A stretch of DNA of 36,821 nucleotides from Actinomycetota bacterium (GCA_021324595.1 JAJPIV010000077.1:1-36821); one strand, 5' to 3'. Counted from the first letter of the stretch, positions 25,420 to 33,545 are shown. Numbers and translations: made by a program. Notes: generated from the letters alone by a model not told the origin.

Positions 25420-26220
25420 GTGGTGATCCCCGTCCATGACGTCAATCCGCTGCGCCGGACGCCCTGGGTGACGTACGGGCTCATCGCCGCCAACGTGGTC
25501 GTGCTGCTGATGAGCCCGGAGTCGCGCGTCTCGCTGGGCCTGAGCCCGTCGCACGCCATGCTGTGCCACGAGCTGGCGTTCTACGACCGCTACGCCGCGA
25601 TTCCCCGGGAGCTGATCAGCGATCACCCGCTGCGCCTGGTGGCGACCGGGCGGCCGGGAGCGGCGCCGGGCACCTGCGCGCTCGGGCGCCCGGGCTACCG
25701 GAAGATCCCGGCTCTGTCGGTCCTGTTCTCGATGTTCCTGCACGCGGGATGGCTGCACCTGCTGGGGAACATGCTGTTCCTGGCGATCTTCGGCAACAAC
25801 GTCGAGGACCGGCTCGGCCGGATCGGCTACCTCGCCTTCTACCTCGCCTGCGGGTACGCGGCGGCCTACGGGTTCGCGCTGGCCAGCCCGGGCTCGGCCG
25901 TCCCGATGATCGGGGCATCCGGCGCGATCGCCGGGGCGCTCGGCGCCTACCTGGTGCTGTTCCCCCGCGCTAGGGTGTGGAGCCTGGTGCCGTTCCTGTT
26001 CTTCCTGCCGCTGCGGATCCCGGCGTGGATCGTGCTCGGCCTGTGGTTCGTGCTCCAGTGGGCCTACTCGGCCGGGTACGCCGCCTCCGGGGCGGGCTCG
26101 GTGGCGTACCTGGCGCACGTGGTGGGCTTCGTCACCGGCGCGATCGTCGCGCTGCTGGTCCGCGCCGCCAGCCCGCCCCCGCCGCGCCGCCCGGCGCCGG
26201 CCCGCGGGGCCTGGCGCTGA
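25420..26220 (+). CDS. Rhomboid-family intramembrane serine protease
   Basis: A 266-residue polytopic membrane protein. It carries the rhomboid signatures: SMFLHAGWLHLLGNMLFLAIFGNNVED (TM2 region), the nucleophile motif IGASGAIAGALGAY with Ser167, and the catalytic His233 in YLAHVVGFVTGA. About six hydrophobic segments are present. Rhomboids cut transmembrane substrates within the bilayer; the target here is unknown. A roughly 50-residue soluble loop lies between TM1 and TM2 (about 45-95), with CH and TC pairs. The start is a tandem GTG GTG with only a weak, distant ribosome binding site, so it could shift by one codon. Confidence 0.92.
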   Translation: MVIPVHDVNPLRRTPWVTYGLIAANVVVLLMSPESRVSLGLSPSHAMLCHELAFYDRYAAIPRELISDHPLRLVATGRPGAAPGTCALGRPGYRKIPALSVLFSMFLHAGWLHLLGNMLFLAIFGNNVEDRLGRIGYLAFYLACGYAAAYGFALASPGSAVPMIGASGAIAGALGAYLVLFPRARVWSLVPFLFFLPLRIPAWIVLGLWFVLQWAYSAGYAASGAGSVAYLAHVVGFVTGAIVALLVRAASPPPPRRPAPARGAWR

Positions 26221-26369
26221 GCCCGGCGCGCCGGCGGCGGTTCCGCGAGAGGACGGCGGCGATTCCCGAAGGGGCGATGAGATCCCCGGCCGGGGGCCGT
26301 CTGTGATAGGCAGGAGCCGGGGCGGCCGTGCCGAGGTCCCTCACGGATCGCAACGGAAGGGAGCCCTCA

Positions 26370-27485
26370 ATGACCGGAGTCCGAGTCCTGGTCGGAACGC
26401 GCAAGGGCGCGTTCGTGCTCACGGCGGACGCCAAGCGCGCCGACTGGCGGGTCGCCGGCCCGTACTTCGGCGGGTGGGAGGTCTACCACGTCACCGGGTC
26501 GCCCGCCAGCCCGGACCGGCTGTACGCGTCGCAGTATTCCGGCTGGTCCGGCCAGCTGATCCAGCGCTCCGACGACGGCGGCGCGACCTGGGAGCCGGTC
26601 GGCAACGCGTTCGGCTACGCCGGCGAGGTCGGCAGCCACCAGTGGTACGACGGCTCGCAGCGGCCGTGGGAGTTCAAGCGGATCTGGCACCTGGAGCCGG
26701 CCGGCGGCGACCCGGACACCGTGTACGCCGGGGCCGAGGACGCGGCGGTCTTCCGCTCCGGCGACGGCGGCAGGACGTGGCAGGAGCTGCCCGGCCTGCG
26801 GCAGCACGAGTCCGGGCCGCTCTGGCAGCCCGGGGCGGGCGGCATGTGCCTGCACACGATCGTGCTCGACCCGGCCGGCGGCGGCCGGATCCTCGCCGCG
26901 ATCTCGGCCGCGGGCGTGTTCCGCAACGACGACGGCGGCCGGACCTGGCGGCCGAGGAACAAGGGCCTGCGCTCGGGCTCGATCCCCGACCAGGAGGCTG
27001 AGGTCGGTCACTGCGTGCACCGCATCGCCCGGCATCCGTCCCGGCCCGACGTGCTGTTCATGCAGAAGCACTGGCACGTGATGCGCAGCGACGACGCCGG
27101 CGACTCCTGGTACCAGATCAGCGGGAACCTGCCGTCGGACTTCGGCTTCCCGATCGCCGTCCACGCCCACGAGCCGGACACCGTGTACGTCGTGCCGATC
27201 CTGTCCGACACGGAGCACTACCCGCCGGGCGGCCAGCTGCAGGTGTGGCGCAGCCGGGCCGGCGGGCACGAGTGGGAGCCGCTGACCGCCGGGCTCCCGC
27301 AGCGGGACTGCTACGTGAACGTGCTGCGGGACGCGATGGCCGTCGACGGGCTCGACGAGTGCGGGGTGTACTTCGGGACGACCGGCGGCCAGGTCTACGC
27401 CTCGGCCGACGCGGGCGAGCACTTCGAGCCGATCGTGCGCGACCTGCCCGCCGTCCTGTCGGTGGAGGTGCAGACGCTGCCGTGA
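26370..27485 (+). CDS. BNR/Asp-box beta-propeller protein (sialidase-like fold)
   Basis: A 371-residue protein with no signal peptide. It contains at least five Asp-box-type turns: [36 protein letters not shown] and ASADAGEHF, one per propeller blade. [12 protein letters not shown] opens the first blade. These repeats define the WD40/YVTN/BNR-like propeller clan, often annotated as exo-alpha-sialidase, but the sialidase Arg triad cannot be assigned, so enzymatic activity is unproven. ATG at 26370 has GGGAG seven bases upstream. Its stop overlaps the start of the MoaD-like gene as GTGA, so the two are translated together and may act together. Confidence 0.85.
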   Translation: MTGVRVLVGTRKGAFVLTADAKRADWRVAGPYFGGWEVYHVTGSPASPDRLYASQYSGWSGQLIQRSDDGGATWEPVGNAFGYAGEVGSHQWYDGSQRPWEFKRIWHLEPAGGDPDTVYAGAEDAAVFRSGDGGRTWQELPGLRQHESGPLWQPGAGGMCLHTIVLDPAGGGRILAAISAAGVFRNDDGGRTWRPRNKGLRSGSIPDQEAEVGHCVHRIARHPSRPDVLFMQKHWHVMRSDDAGDSWYQISGNLPSDFGFPIAVHAHEPDTVYVVPILSDTEHYPPGGQLQVWRSRAGGHEWEPLTAGLPQRDCYVNVLRDAMAVDGLDECGVYFGTTGGQVYASADAGEHFEPIVRDLPAVLSVEVQTLP

Positions 27486-27778
27486 TCCGCCTTGTGCTCC
27501 CGGCCCACCTGCGCACCCTGGCCGGAGTCGACGGCGAGGTCGAGCTGGAGGTGGCGCCTCCGGTCACCCAGCGGGCGGTGCTCGACGCGCTGGAGGCGCG
27601 CTACCCGGTGCTGCGCGGCACGATCCGGGGTCATGGCGGCGGCCCGCGGCGGGCGTTCATCCGGTTCTTCGCCTGCCAGCAGGACCTGTCGCACGAGCCG
27701 CCCGACGCCCCGCTCCCCGGGGCGGTCGCCGACGGCTCCGAGCCGTACCTGATCGTCGGCGCGATGGCCGGGGGGTGA
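27482..27778 (+). CDS. MoaD/ThiS-like ubiquitin-fold sulfur carrier
   Basis: A 98-residue beta-grasp protein. It starts [15 protein letters not shown], continues with [22 protein letters not shown] (the usual helix), and ends ...LIVGAMAGG. The C-terminal Gly-Gly is the hallmark of MoaD, ThiS and related sulfur carriers or ubiquitin-like modifiers, which are adenylated and thiocarboxylated there. No ThiF/MoeB-like activating enzyme, MoaE or rhodanese is nearby, so the pathway is not set. The GTG start overlaps the upstream propeller stop by four bases. The conserved pairing suggests a shared task, for example sulfur transfer or tagging linked to the propeller, but this is inference. Confidence 0.85.
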   Translation: MIRLVLPAHLRTLAGVDGEVELEVAPPVTQRAVLDALEARYPVLRGTIRGHGGGPRRAFIRFFACQQDLSHEPPDAPLPGAVADGSEPYLIVGAMAGG

Positions 27779-27896
27779 GCCCGCCCGGCACCCGCGCCCC
27801 GCGGGCGGCGCGGCGGGTGATGGCGTCACGAGACCGGGCGGAATACGATCGGCGGTGATCCGGCGAACGCGCCGACCCGGCGTCACAGGAGGTCTC

Positions 27897-29408
27897 ATGC
27901 CCGGGCGTCCGCGCCATCGCGTCGTGATCATCGGAGCCGGCTTCGGCGGGCTCGGCATGGGCGCCGCGCTCCGGCGAGCGGGCATCGAGGACTTCGTCAT
28001 CGTGGAGCGGGCGGGCGGCCTGGGCGGTACCTGGCGGGACAACGTCTACCCAGGCTGCGCCTGTGACGTGCCGTCGAGCCTGTACTCGTACTCGTTCTTC
28101 CCGGGCCGATGGAGCCGGCGCTTCCCTCCCCAGCGGGAGATACTCGCCTACCTGCGGGGCTTCGCCGCGGCCGCCGGGCTGGACCGGCACCTGCGCTTCG
28201 GCTCCGGCGTGGCCTCCGCCGAGTTCGACGACGAGCGAGCCGCGTGGGCGCTCTCCCTGGAGGACGGCACCGTGATCCAGGCGACCGCCGTGGTGTGCGC
28301 CGTCGGGCAGCTCGGCAGGCCCGCGCTCCCCGACATCCCCGGCCGGGACGACTTCGCCGGCCCATCGTGGCACTCGGCGCGCTGGAACCACGACGTCGGC
28401 CTCGCCGGCCAGCGGGTGGCGGTCATCGGCACCGGGGCCAGCGCCATCCAGTTCGTTCCCGAGATCGCCAAGGTCGCCGCGCACGTGGACGTCTACCAGC
28501 GCAGCGCCCCGTACGTGCTGCCGAAGCCGGAGCGGCGCGGCGACGTCGCCCGGCCCGCGGCGCGGCCCGGCCGGCTTCCCGCAGCGCGGAAGGCCGAGCG
28601 GCTGCGGACGTTCCTGTACGGCGAGGTGCTGACCGCGGGCCTGGTCAGGTCCGAGCGCGCTCGCTCGGTGCCGATGCGCATGTGGCGCCGCCACCTCGAG
28701 CGGCAGGTCGCCGATCCGCTGCTACGGGACAAGTGCGTGCCCGACTACGTGATCGGCTGCAAGCGGATCTTGTTCTCGGACGACTGGTACCCGGCACTGT
28801 GCCGCCCGGACGTCGAGCTTGTCACCGACCCGATCGCGCGCATCACGGCTGGCGGCGTCGTCACCGCGGACGGCACCACGCGCCCGGCGGACGTGCTCAT
28901 CTACGGGACGGGGTTCCGCACGCTGGACTTCCTCGCGCCGATCGCGGTGACCGGGTCACGGGGCCGGGCGCTGCGCGACGCCTGGCGGGATGGCGCCGAG
29001 GCGTACCTGGGGATCACCGTCTCGGGGTTCCCCAACTTCTTCATGCTCTACGGCCCCAACACCAACCTCGGCGGCAACTCGATCATCTACATGCTGGAGG
29101 GGCAGATCGGCTACGTCGCCGGCGCCCTGCAGGCCATGGAGCGGGAGCGCCTCGCCTGGATCGACGTGCGGCCCGAGGTGCAGGCGCAGTTCAGCGCGTG
29201 GGTGCGGGCGGCCAGCCGGCAGTCGGTGTGGGAGCGCGGCTGCCACAGCTGGTACACGACCGCCTCCGGGCGCAACACCAACAACTGGCCCGATCTCACC
29301 GTCCGGTACCGCAGGAGGGTGCGCGCCTTCGACCTGTCCCGCTACCGGGTGATGCCCGAGGGCACGGCGGAGGCGGGCGCCACGGCCGCCGCCGGGCGGG
29401 CGGCGTGA
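27897..29408 (+). CDS. Flavin-containing monooxygenase, Baeyer-Villiger type
   Basis: A 503-residue FAD/NADPH monooxygenase. The FAD Rossmann motif is VVIIGAGFGGLGMG (residues 9-22), and GGLGGTWRDNVYPGCACD follows. The Baeyer-Villiger fingerprint FxGxxxHxxxW is present as FAGPSWHSARW (153-163); the residue after W is N rather than the usual P or D. The NADPH Rossmann motif is VAVIGTGASAIQF (175-186). FYG-type segment MLYGPNTNLGGNS lies near the end. These enzymes insert oxygen into ketones to give esters or lactones. ATG at 27897 has a perfect AGGAGGT three bases upstream. Its stop overlaps the hydrolase start, so the ester product is likely handed to a hydrolase. Confidence 0.9.
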   Translation: MPGRPRHRVVIIGAGFGGLGMGAALRRAGIEDFVIVERAGGLGGTWRDNVYPGCACDVPSSLYSYSFFPGRWSRRFPPQREILAYLRGFAAAAGLDRHLRFGSGVASAEFDDERAAWALSLEDGTVIQATAVVCAVGQLGRPALPDIPGRDDFAGPSWHSARWNHDVGLAGQRVAVIGTGASAIQFVPEIAKVAAHVDVYQRSAPYVLPKPERRGDVARPAARPGRLPAARKAERLRTFLYGEVLTAGLVRSERARSVPMRMWRRHLERQVADPLLRDKCVPDYVIGCKRILFSDDWYPALCRPDVELVTDPIARITAGGVVTADGTTRPADVLIYGTGFRTLDFLAPIAVTGSRGRALRDAWRDGAEAYLGITVSGFPNFFMLYGPNTNLGGNSIIYMLEGQIGYVAGALQAMERERLAWIDVRPEVQAQFSAWVRAASRQSVWERGCHSWYTTASGRNTNNWPDLTVRYRRRVRAFDLSRYRVMPEGTAEAGATAAAGRAA

Positions 29409-30373
29409 CGGCTCGACCGGGGCGCGGGCGTGGCCCGCGCGTCCCCGCATGGCTCATGCGCAGGGCAGTCAGGCGCCTGGGCAGGCACGCGCTCGATGCC
29501 GAGCTTCCGTGGGCGGAGCAGCGCCGGCGTCTCGCCCGGCTGGGTGATGCCGCGCGCCTGCCCAGGGGAACGGTTGTCGCCCACCGTGAGCTCGGCGGCG
29601 TGCCCGCCGAGGCGGTGACCACCCGGCCGGGGAGGCCCGACCGGGTCGTCGTCCACTTCCACGGCGGCGGCTACTGCGTCGGCTCGGCGGCCACGGCCCG
29701 GGTTTGGGCGGCGCACCTGAGTGCGGCCGCCGCCTGCACGGTGATCCTGCCGGAGTACCGGCTTGCCCCCGAGCACCCGCACCCGGCGGCGCTGGAGGAC
29801 GCCAGGACGGTCGTGAACGCGCTGCGGGACCAGGCCGGGGGCGGGCTGGTGCTGTCCGGCGACTCGGCGGGAGCCGGCCTGGCGCTCGCGCTGGCCGTCG
29901 CCCTGCGCGACGGAGGCGAGCCGATGCCCGCCGGCTGCGTGCTGCTGTCGCCCTGGCTCGACCTGACCGCCGACCGCGCGGCCGGGCGCGAGCTGGCCCG
30001 CCGTGACGTGATGCTCACGCCGCGCTGGCTGGACGCCTGCGCCCGGGCGTACGCCGACCGGTCCCGGTGGTCCGACCCGGCGGTCTCGCCGCTGCTCGCC
30101 CCGCACCATGGCCTGCCCCCGCTGCTGATCCAGGCGGGTGCCGATGACGTCCTCGCCCCCGACGCGGCGCGCCTGGCCGCGAGCGCCTCCGCCGGCGGCG
30201 TCGAGGTCACCTACACGGTGTGGCCCCGCATGTGGCACGACTTCGCGCTCCAGCCGCGCATGCTCGCCGCCGCCGACAGCGCGCTGGACCAGGCGGCCTG
30301 GTTCGTCACGACGGTGACGGGGCGGCCTCGCGGGTGGGGCGCCTGGGGCTCGAACCCAGAACCCACGGATTAA
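29405..30373 (+). CDS. Alpha/beta hydrolase (HSL/esterase family), 3' end overlapping tRNA-Lys
   Basis: A 322-residue esterase of the hormone-sensitive lipase group. It has the oxyanion HFHGGGYCVGSA (86-89), the EYRLAPEHPHPAAL motif, the nucleophile GDSAG (Ser154), the acid GADDVL (Asp247/248) and the His in MWHDF (His278). The GTG start overlaps the monooxygenase stop as GTGA; an ATG about 17 codons later is possible. The family core ends near WFVTTV. The last 13 residues (WGAWGSNPEPTD region) are encoded by the antisense strand of tRNA-Lys, so the native stop has probably been lost. With the upstream enzyme it could split Baeyer-Villiger esters into alcohol and acid. Confidence 0.88.
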   Translation: MTARPGRGRGPRVPAWLMRRAVRRLGRHALDAELPWAEQRRRLARLGDAARLPRGTVVAHRELGGVPAEAVTTRPGRPDRVVVHFHGGGYCVGSAATARVWAAHLSAAAACTVILPEYRLAPEHPHPAALEDARTVVNALRDQAGGGLVLSGDSAGAGLALALAVALRDGGEPMPAGCVLLSPWLDLTADRAAGRELARRDVMLTPRWLDACARAYADRSRWSDPAVSPLLAPHHGLPPLLIQAGADDVLAPDAARLAASASAGGVEVTYTVWPRMWHDFALQPRMLAAADSALDQAAWFVTTVTGRPRGWGAWGSNPEPTD

Positions 30374-30406
30374 AAGTCCGCTGCTCTGCCATTGAGCTAG
30401 CGCCCC
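30335..30406 (-). tRNA. tRNA-Lys (anticodon TTT)
   Basis: A 72-base cloverleaf. The acceptor stem GGGGCGC (30406-30400) pairs with GCGCCCC. The D arm is GCTC-GAGC, the anticodon loop is CTTTTAA in a GCGGA/TCCGT stem, and the T arm has CTGGG-TTCGAGC-CCCAG. The discriminator is A, and CCA is not encoded. It is antisense to the end of the hydrolase gene by 39 bases. Confidence 0.97.
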
Positions 30407-30525
30407 GGTGGCTTGCGCGGTGCCGCCAAGCCTTCCGCTGAAGCGTACAGACCGTTCCCGCCGCGCGGGCCAGCGTCGCGACCGCACGTCCTGCCCGCCG
30501 CCGGCCCGGCTCGCCTACCGGCCGG

Positions 30526-30531
30526 TAGCAT
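30526..30531 (+). promoter_or_regulatory. -10 box for a likely leaderless thioesterase transcript
   Basis: TAGCAT ends seven bases before the GTG at 30539, placing the transcription start at or beside the start codon. No ribosome binding site precedes it. The -35 is not obvious. Confidence 0.42.
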
Positions 30532-30538
30532 CCGTCGG

Positions 30539-31333
30539 GTGGAGCACGCATTCTACGAGCCCGCCGGCCAGGCCCGCTACGTGGCCACCCCCGCGACCGA
30601 GGGGCCGTGGTCCCCGGGCGCCCAGCACGGCGGGCCGCCATCCGCACTTGCCGCGCAGGTGCTCCGGCGGCACGAGCCCGACGAGACGCTGCGGCTGTCG
30701 CGGGTGGCGGTCGACATCCTGCGCCCGGTGCCGGTCGGCAAGCTCGTCGTGCGCGCGCGGACGGTCCGCCGCGGGCGCAGGGTGGCGCTCGCCGAGGCGG
30801 TGATGGAGGCCGGCGACGTGGAGGTGCTGCATGCCAGGGGCTGGTTCATCCAGCGGGCGGACGGCCAGGTCCCCGAGGTCGGGACTGATCGCCGGCCGGG
30901 TCCGGTGCCGGCGGCCGGCGCCGGCTGGCCGCCGCGCATGATCCAGGCCGAGCCCACGGGTTACCTCGCCTCGATCGACTGGCGGTTCAGCCCGGCAGAT
31001 TGCGCCGGGGCTGCCGCGGTGAGCCCGGGGAGCGCCTGGACCCGGCCGAGGATCCCGCTGATCGCAGGCGAGGAACCCGTTCCCATGGCGCGCGCCCTGC
31101 TGGTCGCGGACTCCGGCAGCGGGGTGGGGGCGGTCCTCCCGGCGAGGCGGTTCCTGTTCATCAACGTGGACCTCACGGTGACCCTGACCCGCGACCCTGT
31201 GGGCGAGTGGCTGCTGCTCGAGCCCGCCACCGCGATCGGCTCCGCCGGCACCGGCCTGACCACTACGCGGCTGTCGGACGAGGCGGGGGAGGTCGGCCAC
31301 GGCGCGCAGACCCTGCTGGTCACGCCCCGGTAG
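30539..31333 (+). CDS. Thioesterase-family (double hotdog) protein
   Basis: A 264-residue protein with the features of acyl-CoA thioesterase-like double-hotdog proteins. TEGPWSPGAQHGGPPSALAAQVL forms the N-terminal hotdog helix, with LSRVAVDILRPVPVGKLVVRARTVRRGRRVALAEA after it. The second half has FLFINVDLTVTLTRDPVGEWLLLEPATAIGSAGTGLTTTRLSDEAGEVGHGAQTLLV, which has the shape of the second hotdog. Substrate unknown. GTG at 30539 is chosen because a leaderless -10 box precedes it. The upstream open frame to 30413 crosses the tRNA promoter region and has no homology. Confidence 0.8.
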   Translation: MEHAFYEPAGQARYVATPATEGPWSPGAQHGGPPSALAAQVLRRHEPDETLRLSRVAVDILRPVPVGKLVVRARTVRRGRRVALAEAVMEAGDVEVLHARGWFIQRADGQVPEVGTDRRPGPVPAAGAGWPPRMIQAEPTGYLASIDWRFSPADCAGAAAVSPGSAWTRPRIPLIAGEEPVPMARALLVADSGSGVGAVLPARRFLFINVDLTVTLTRDPVGEWLLLEPATAIGSAGTGLTTTRLSDEAGEVGHGAQTLLVTPR

Positions 31334-31367
31334 CAGGCGCCCGGCCGGACGGGCGGGCCGGGCCGGG

Positions 31368-31444
31368 CGGCGGATCGGTCACCGAACGGAGGGGCATGAC
31401 ATCCCCCGGCGGATCGGTCACCGAACCGGAGGGGCATGACATCC
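31368..31444. repeat. Two tandem 37/38-bp repeats with a TCGGTCACCGA dyad
   Basis: 31368-31404 and 31407-31444 are the same sequence except for one inserted C. Each starts CGGCGGATCGGTCACCGAAC and ends GGGGCATGACATCC. The core TCGGT-C-ACCGA is a perfect dyad in each copy. They end about 40 bp before the membrane-protein ATG, so they may be paired operator sites for a repressor, or a small recent duplication. Each copy also contains a GAGGGGCATG ribosome-site-like string that opens no frame. Confidence 0.8.
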
Positions 31445-31482
31445 GTGCTGATAGCTGTGCCGGATCGCGCGGAGAGGGACCG

Positions 31483-31989
31483 ATGATGCCGGAACGAGCA
31501 CTGGGCGCCACGCGGGCCGGCGCGCCGCGCGCGGCGCGGCTCACCGGGCTGATCAGGGCGCTGGCCGGCAGGCCGAGGCCGGGCCCGGCCCGGCGTCTCG
31601 TCGCGCTCGTGCTCCGGGTCGGCGGGGCCGCGCTGCTGGCATGGATCGGCTACGTCCACTGGCTGCTCTGGCATGAGGGCTACCGCCTCATCGCGACGGA
31701 CGGCCCGTTCTTCCTCGTCGACGCGATCGCCGCGGGCGTGCTCGCCGTGGTGCTGCTCGCCTGGCCGCGGGCGATCGTCGGGCTGGCCGCGGCGGCATTC
31801 ACCCTGGGCACGATCCTCGCGCTGGTGATCAGCCTCACCGTCGGGCTCTTCGGCTTCACCGAGTCGATCTCGGCCCCGCACGTGGTGCAGGCGCTGGTGC
31901 TGGAGTCGGTCGCGGTGGTCGTGCTGGTGGCCTGGTCGCTGCTCGCCGCGTGGTCGGTGCCGGGCCGGGCTCGCCGGCGCGGCCGCTAG
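31483..31989 (+). CDS. Membrane protein of unknown function
   Basis: I do not recognise the family. The 168-residue product has an Arg/Ala-rich cytosolic N terminus and four hydrophobic helices: about 40-57, 75-94, 98-120 and 135-157. The polar loop WLLWHEGYRLIATDGPFFL lies between the first and second. The tail is RARRRGR. The start is a tandem ATG ATG with GGAG about eight bases upstream. It follows a tandem repeat with a dyad core, which suggests dedicated regulation. It is co-directional with, but separate from, the phosphatase gene. Confidence 0.72.
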   Translation: MMPERALGATRAGAPRAARLTGLIRALAGRPRPGPARRLVALVLRVGGAALLAWIGYVHWLLWHEGYRLIATDGPFFLVDAIAAGVLAVVLLAWPRAIVGLAAAAFTLGTILALVISLTVGLFGFTESISAPHVVQALVLESVAVVVLVAWSLLAAWSVPGRARRRGR

Positions 31990-32091
31990 GCACGCCGCGG
32001 CTCCGGGTGCGTCGGCGACCTCCCCGCTGCGGCTACGCTGGCGATGGTGCCCGCGACCGTCGCGGGCACCGCTGGCCGCAGGAGGAGACCG

Positions 32092-32847
32092 ATGACGGCC
32101 GTGGAGCTCACGGGCGCGTACAACGTCCGCGACCTCGGCGGCCTGCGCACCAGGGACGGGAAGCGGACCAGGCACGGCGTCATATACCGCGGTGACTCGC
32201 TGGATGGCATCACCCCTGCCGACGCCCGGATCCTGTTCGGCAAGCTCGGCATCGGCGCGATCATCGACCTGCGCACCAAGGCGGAGACCGAGCTGAGCGG
32301 GCTGCTCTTCCCGGTGCGGCGGTACCGCTTCTCGGTGCTGCCCGAGGGCGGGCTGGGCTCAGAGCCGTTCCCGTCCGACGACCCGTCCGAGCTCGCCAAG
32401 GTCTACCTCGCGAACATCGACGGCGGCCGCGCCGCCGTCAAGGGGACGTTCGAGGTGATCGCGGCGGACCTGCGGGCCGGCGTGGCGACGCTGTTCCACT
32501 GCGCCGCCGGCCGGGACCGGACCGGCATCATGGCGGCGCTGCTGCTCGGCGCGGTCGGCGTGACCGACGACCAGGTCGCCGTCGACTACGTGCAGAGCAA
32601 CCGGAACGCCCGCCTGGTCACGCGCAAGCTCGCGGAGAACCCGCTCTACGCCAACGGCCGCTCCCGGCCCGAGGTGATCCTGCTGCGCGAGGAGACGATC
32701 CTCGAGTTCATGCGGCTGCTGCGGGAGCGGTTCGGCGGGCCGCGGGAGTTCGCCGTCGCGTCCGGGGTCAAGCCAGAGACGATCACGGTGATCGAGGAGA
32801 ACTTTGTCACGGCGAGAAACGGGATCTACGACCACCGAGCCAGCTGA
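32092..32847 (+). CDS. Tyrosine-protein phosphatase (MptpB-like)
   Basis: A 251-residue protein of the Y_phosphatase3 / MptpB group. Opening motifs are YNVRDLGGLRTRDG and IYRGDSLDGIT. The catalytic P loop is FHCAAGRDRTGIMAALL, giving Cys137 and Arg143 in the C(X)5R signature. DLRTKAE, which precedes it, is typical. The Lys/Asp after the second residue of the P loop, as in CAAGRDRTG, is shared with dual Tyr/Ser/Thr and phosphoinositide phosphatases of this group. ATG at 32092 has GGAGGAG a few bases upstream. Its end overlaps the SLOG-like gene by 44 bases, so expression is linked. Confidence 0.92.
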   Translation: MTAVELTGAYNVRDLGGLRTRDGKRTRHGVIYRGDSLDGITPADARILFGKLGIGAIIDLRTKAETELSGLLFPVRRYRFSVLPEGGLGSEPFPSDDPSELAKVYLANIDGGRAAVKGTFEVIAADLRAGVATLFHCAAGRDRTGIMAALLLGAVGVTDDQVAVDYVQSNRNARLVTRKLAENPLYANGRSRPEVILLREETILEFMRLLRERFGGPREFAVASGVKPETITVIEENFVTARNGIYDHRAS

Positions 32848-33478
32848 GTCCGGCGCGGCACGGGGACCGGACCCCGGCGTAGTCACCGGCCCGGGCGGGG
32901 GGCGGGGCTACGGGACGCGGCCCTGGGTGCGGGACCTCGCCGCCCGGGTGAGGCTCACGCCCGGGCTGGCGGTCCTGACCGGCGGCCAGACCGGCGTGGA
33001 CACGGCCGCGGCGCTCGCCGCGCTGCGGGCGGGCCTTCCGGTTCACGTCGCGTTCCCGGCTGGGCTCCGCCAGGAGGACGGCCCGCTCACGGAGGCGCGC
33101 CGCCGCGCCCTGCGCGGGGCGGTGCTCCACGAGCTCCCCTCGGCCACGTTCGCCGAGCGGACCTGGGCGTGCGTGAGCCTGGCCGACGCGGTCGCGCTGA
33201 TCGACCCGGCGGGCGGCGAGGGCTGCGAGGAGACCGCCCGGGCCGCCGCCGTGCTCGCCCGGCCGCTGCTCCGGCTGGGGGCCGGATCCGTGCGCCCCGG
33301 GGCGGTCGCCGAGTGGCTGGAGCGACAGGACGCGCGGGTGCTGCAGGTCGCCGGATGCCGGGGCAGCCTGCTGGCAGGGTCCGGCACCGAGCCGCTGGCC
33401 AGGTCCTTGGTCGCGGCGATCGTGGCCGGCGCGCGGCTGCGCCACCGCGTGCTCACCGGGGCCGACGCGGCCGGGTGA
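32804..33478 (+). CDS. SLOG-superfamily protein, putative molybdenum carrier-like
   Basis: A protein of up to 224 residues. The core LTGGQTGVDTAAALAALRAGLPVHVAFPAG, followed by EDGPLTEARR and CVSLADAVALIDPAGGEGCEETARAA, matches the putative molybdenum carrier (PF12694) and YpsA-like branch of the SLOG (LOG/DprA-like Rossmann) superfamily. These bind nucleotides or related ligands; function here is unknown. The longest frame starts with TTG at 32804, four bases after GGAG, within the phosphatase gene. The first 50 residues are low-complexity, so GTG at 32927 is a real alternative start. A long hairpin follows the stop. Confidence 0.72.
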   Translation: MSRRETGSTTTEPAESGAARGPDPGVVTGPGGGRGYGTRPWVRDLAARVRLTPGLAVLTGGQTGVDTAAALAALRAGLPVHVAFPAGLRQEDGPLTEARRRALRGAVLHELPSATFAERTWACVSLADAVALIDPAGGEGCEETARAAAVLARPLLRLGAGSVRPGAVAEWLERQDARVLQVAGCRGSLLAGSGTEPLARSLVAAIVAGARLRHRVLTGADAAG

Positions 33479-33529
33479 AAGATCTTGGAGGCTTCCGGTC
33501 ATGCGGCAGCGCCAAGTCTCCAAGGTCTT
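33479..33529. terminator. Bidirectional terminator between SLOG-like and acyl-CoA dehydrogenase genes
   Basis: A 16-base stem (33479-33494 with 33514-33529) with only two G-U type positions closes a 19-base loop and begins right after the SLOG stop codon. It lies between converging genes. The stem is much less GC-rich than others in the window, and both arms contain CTTGGAG / CTCCAAG. Confidence 0.72.
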
Positions 33530-33545
33530 CCGGCCCGCCGGGCGC

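Noticed and set aside
28109-30373. 754-codon frame as a single large protein
   Set aside because: The first 432 codons are an out-of-frame shadow of the monooxygenase gene. The hydrolase begins at the GTGA junction at 29405.
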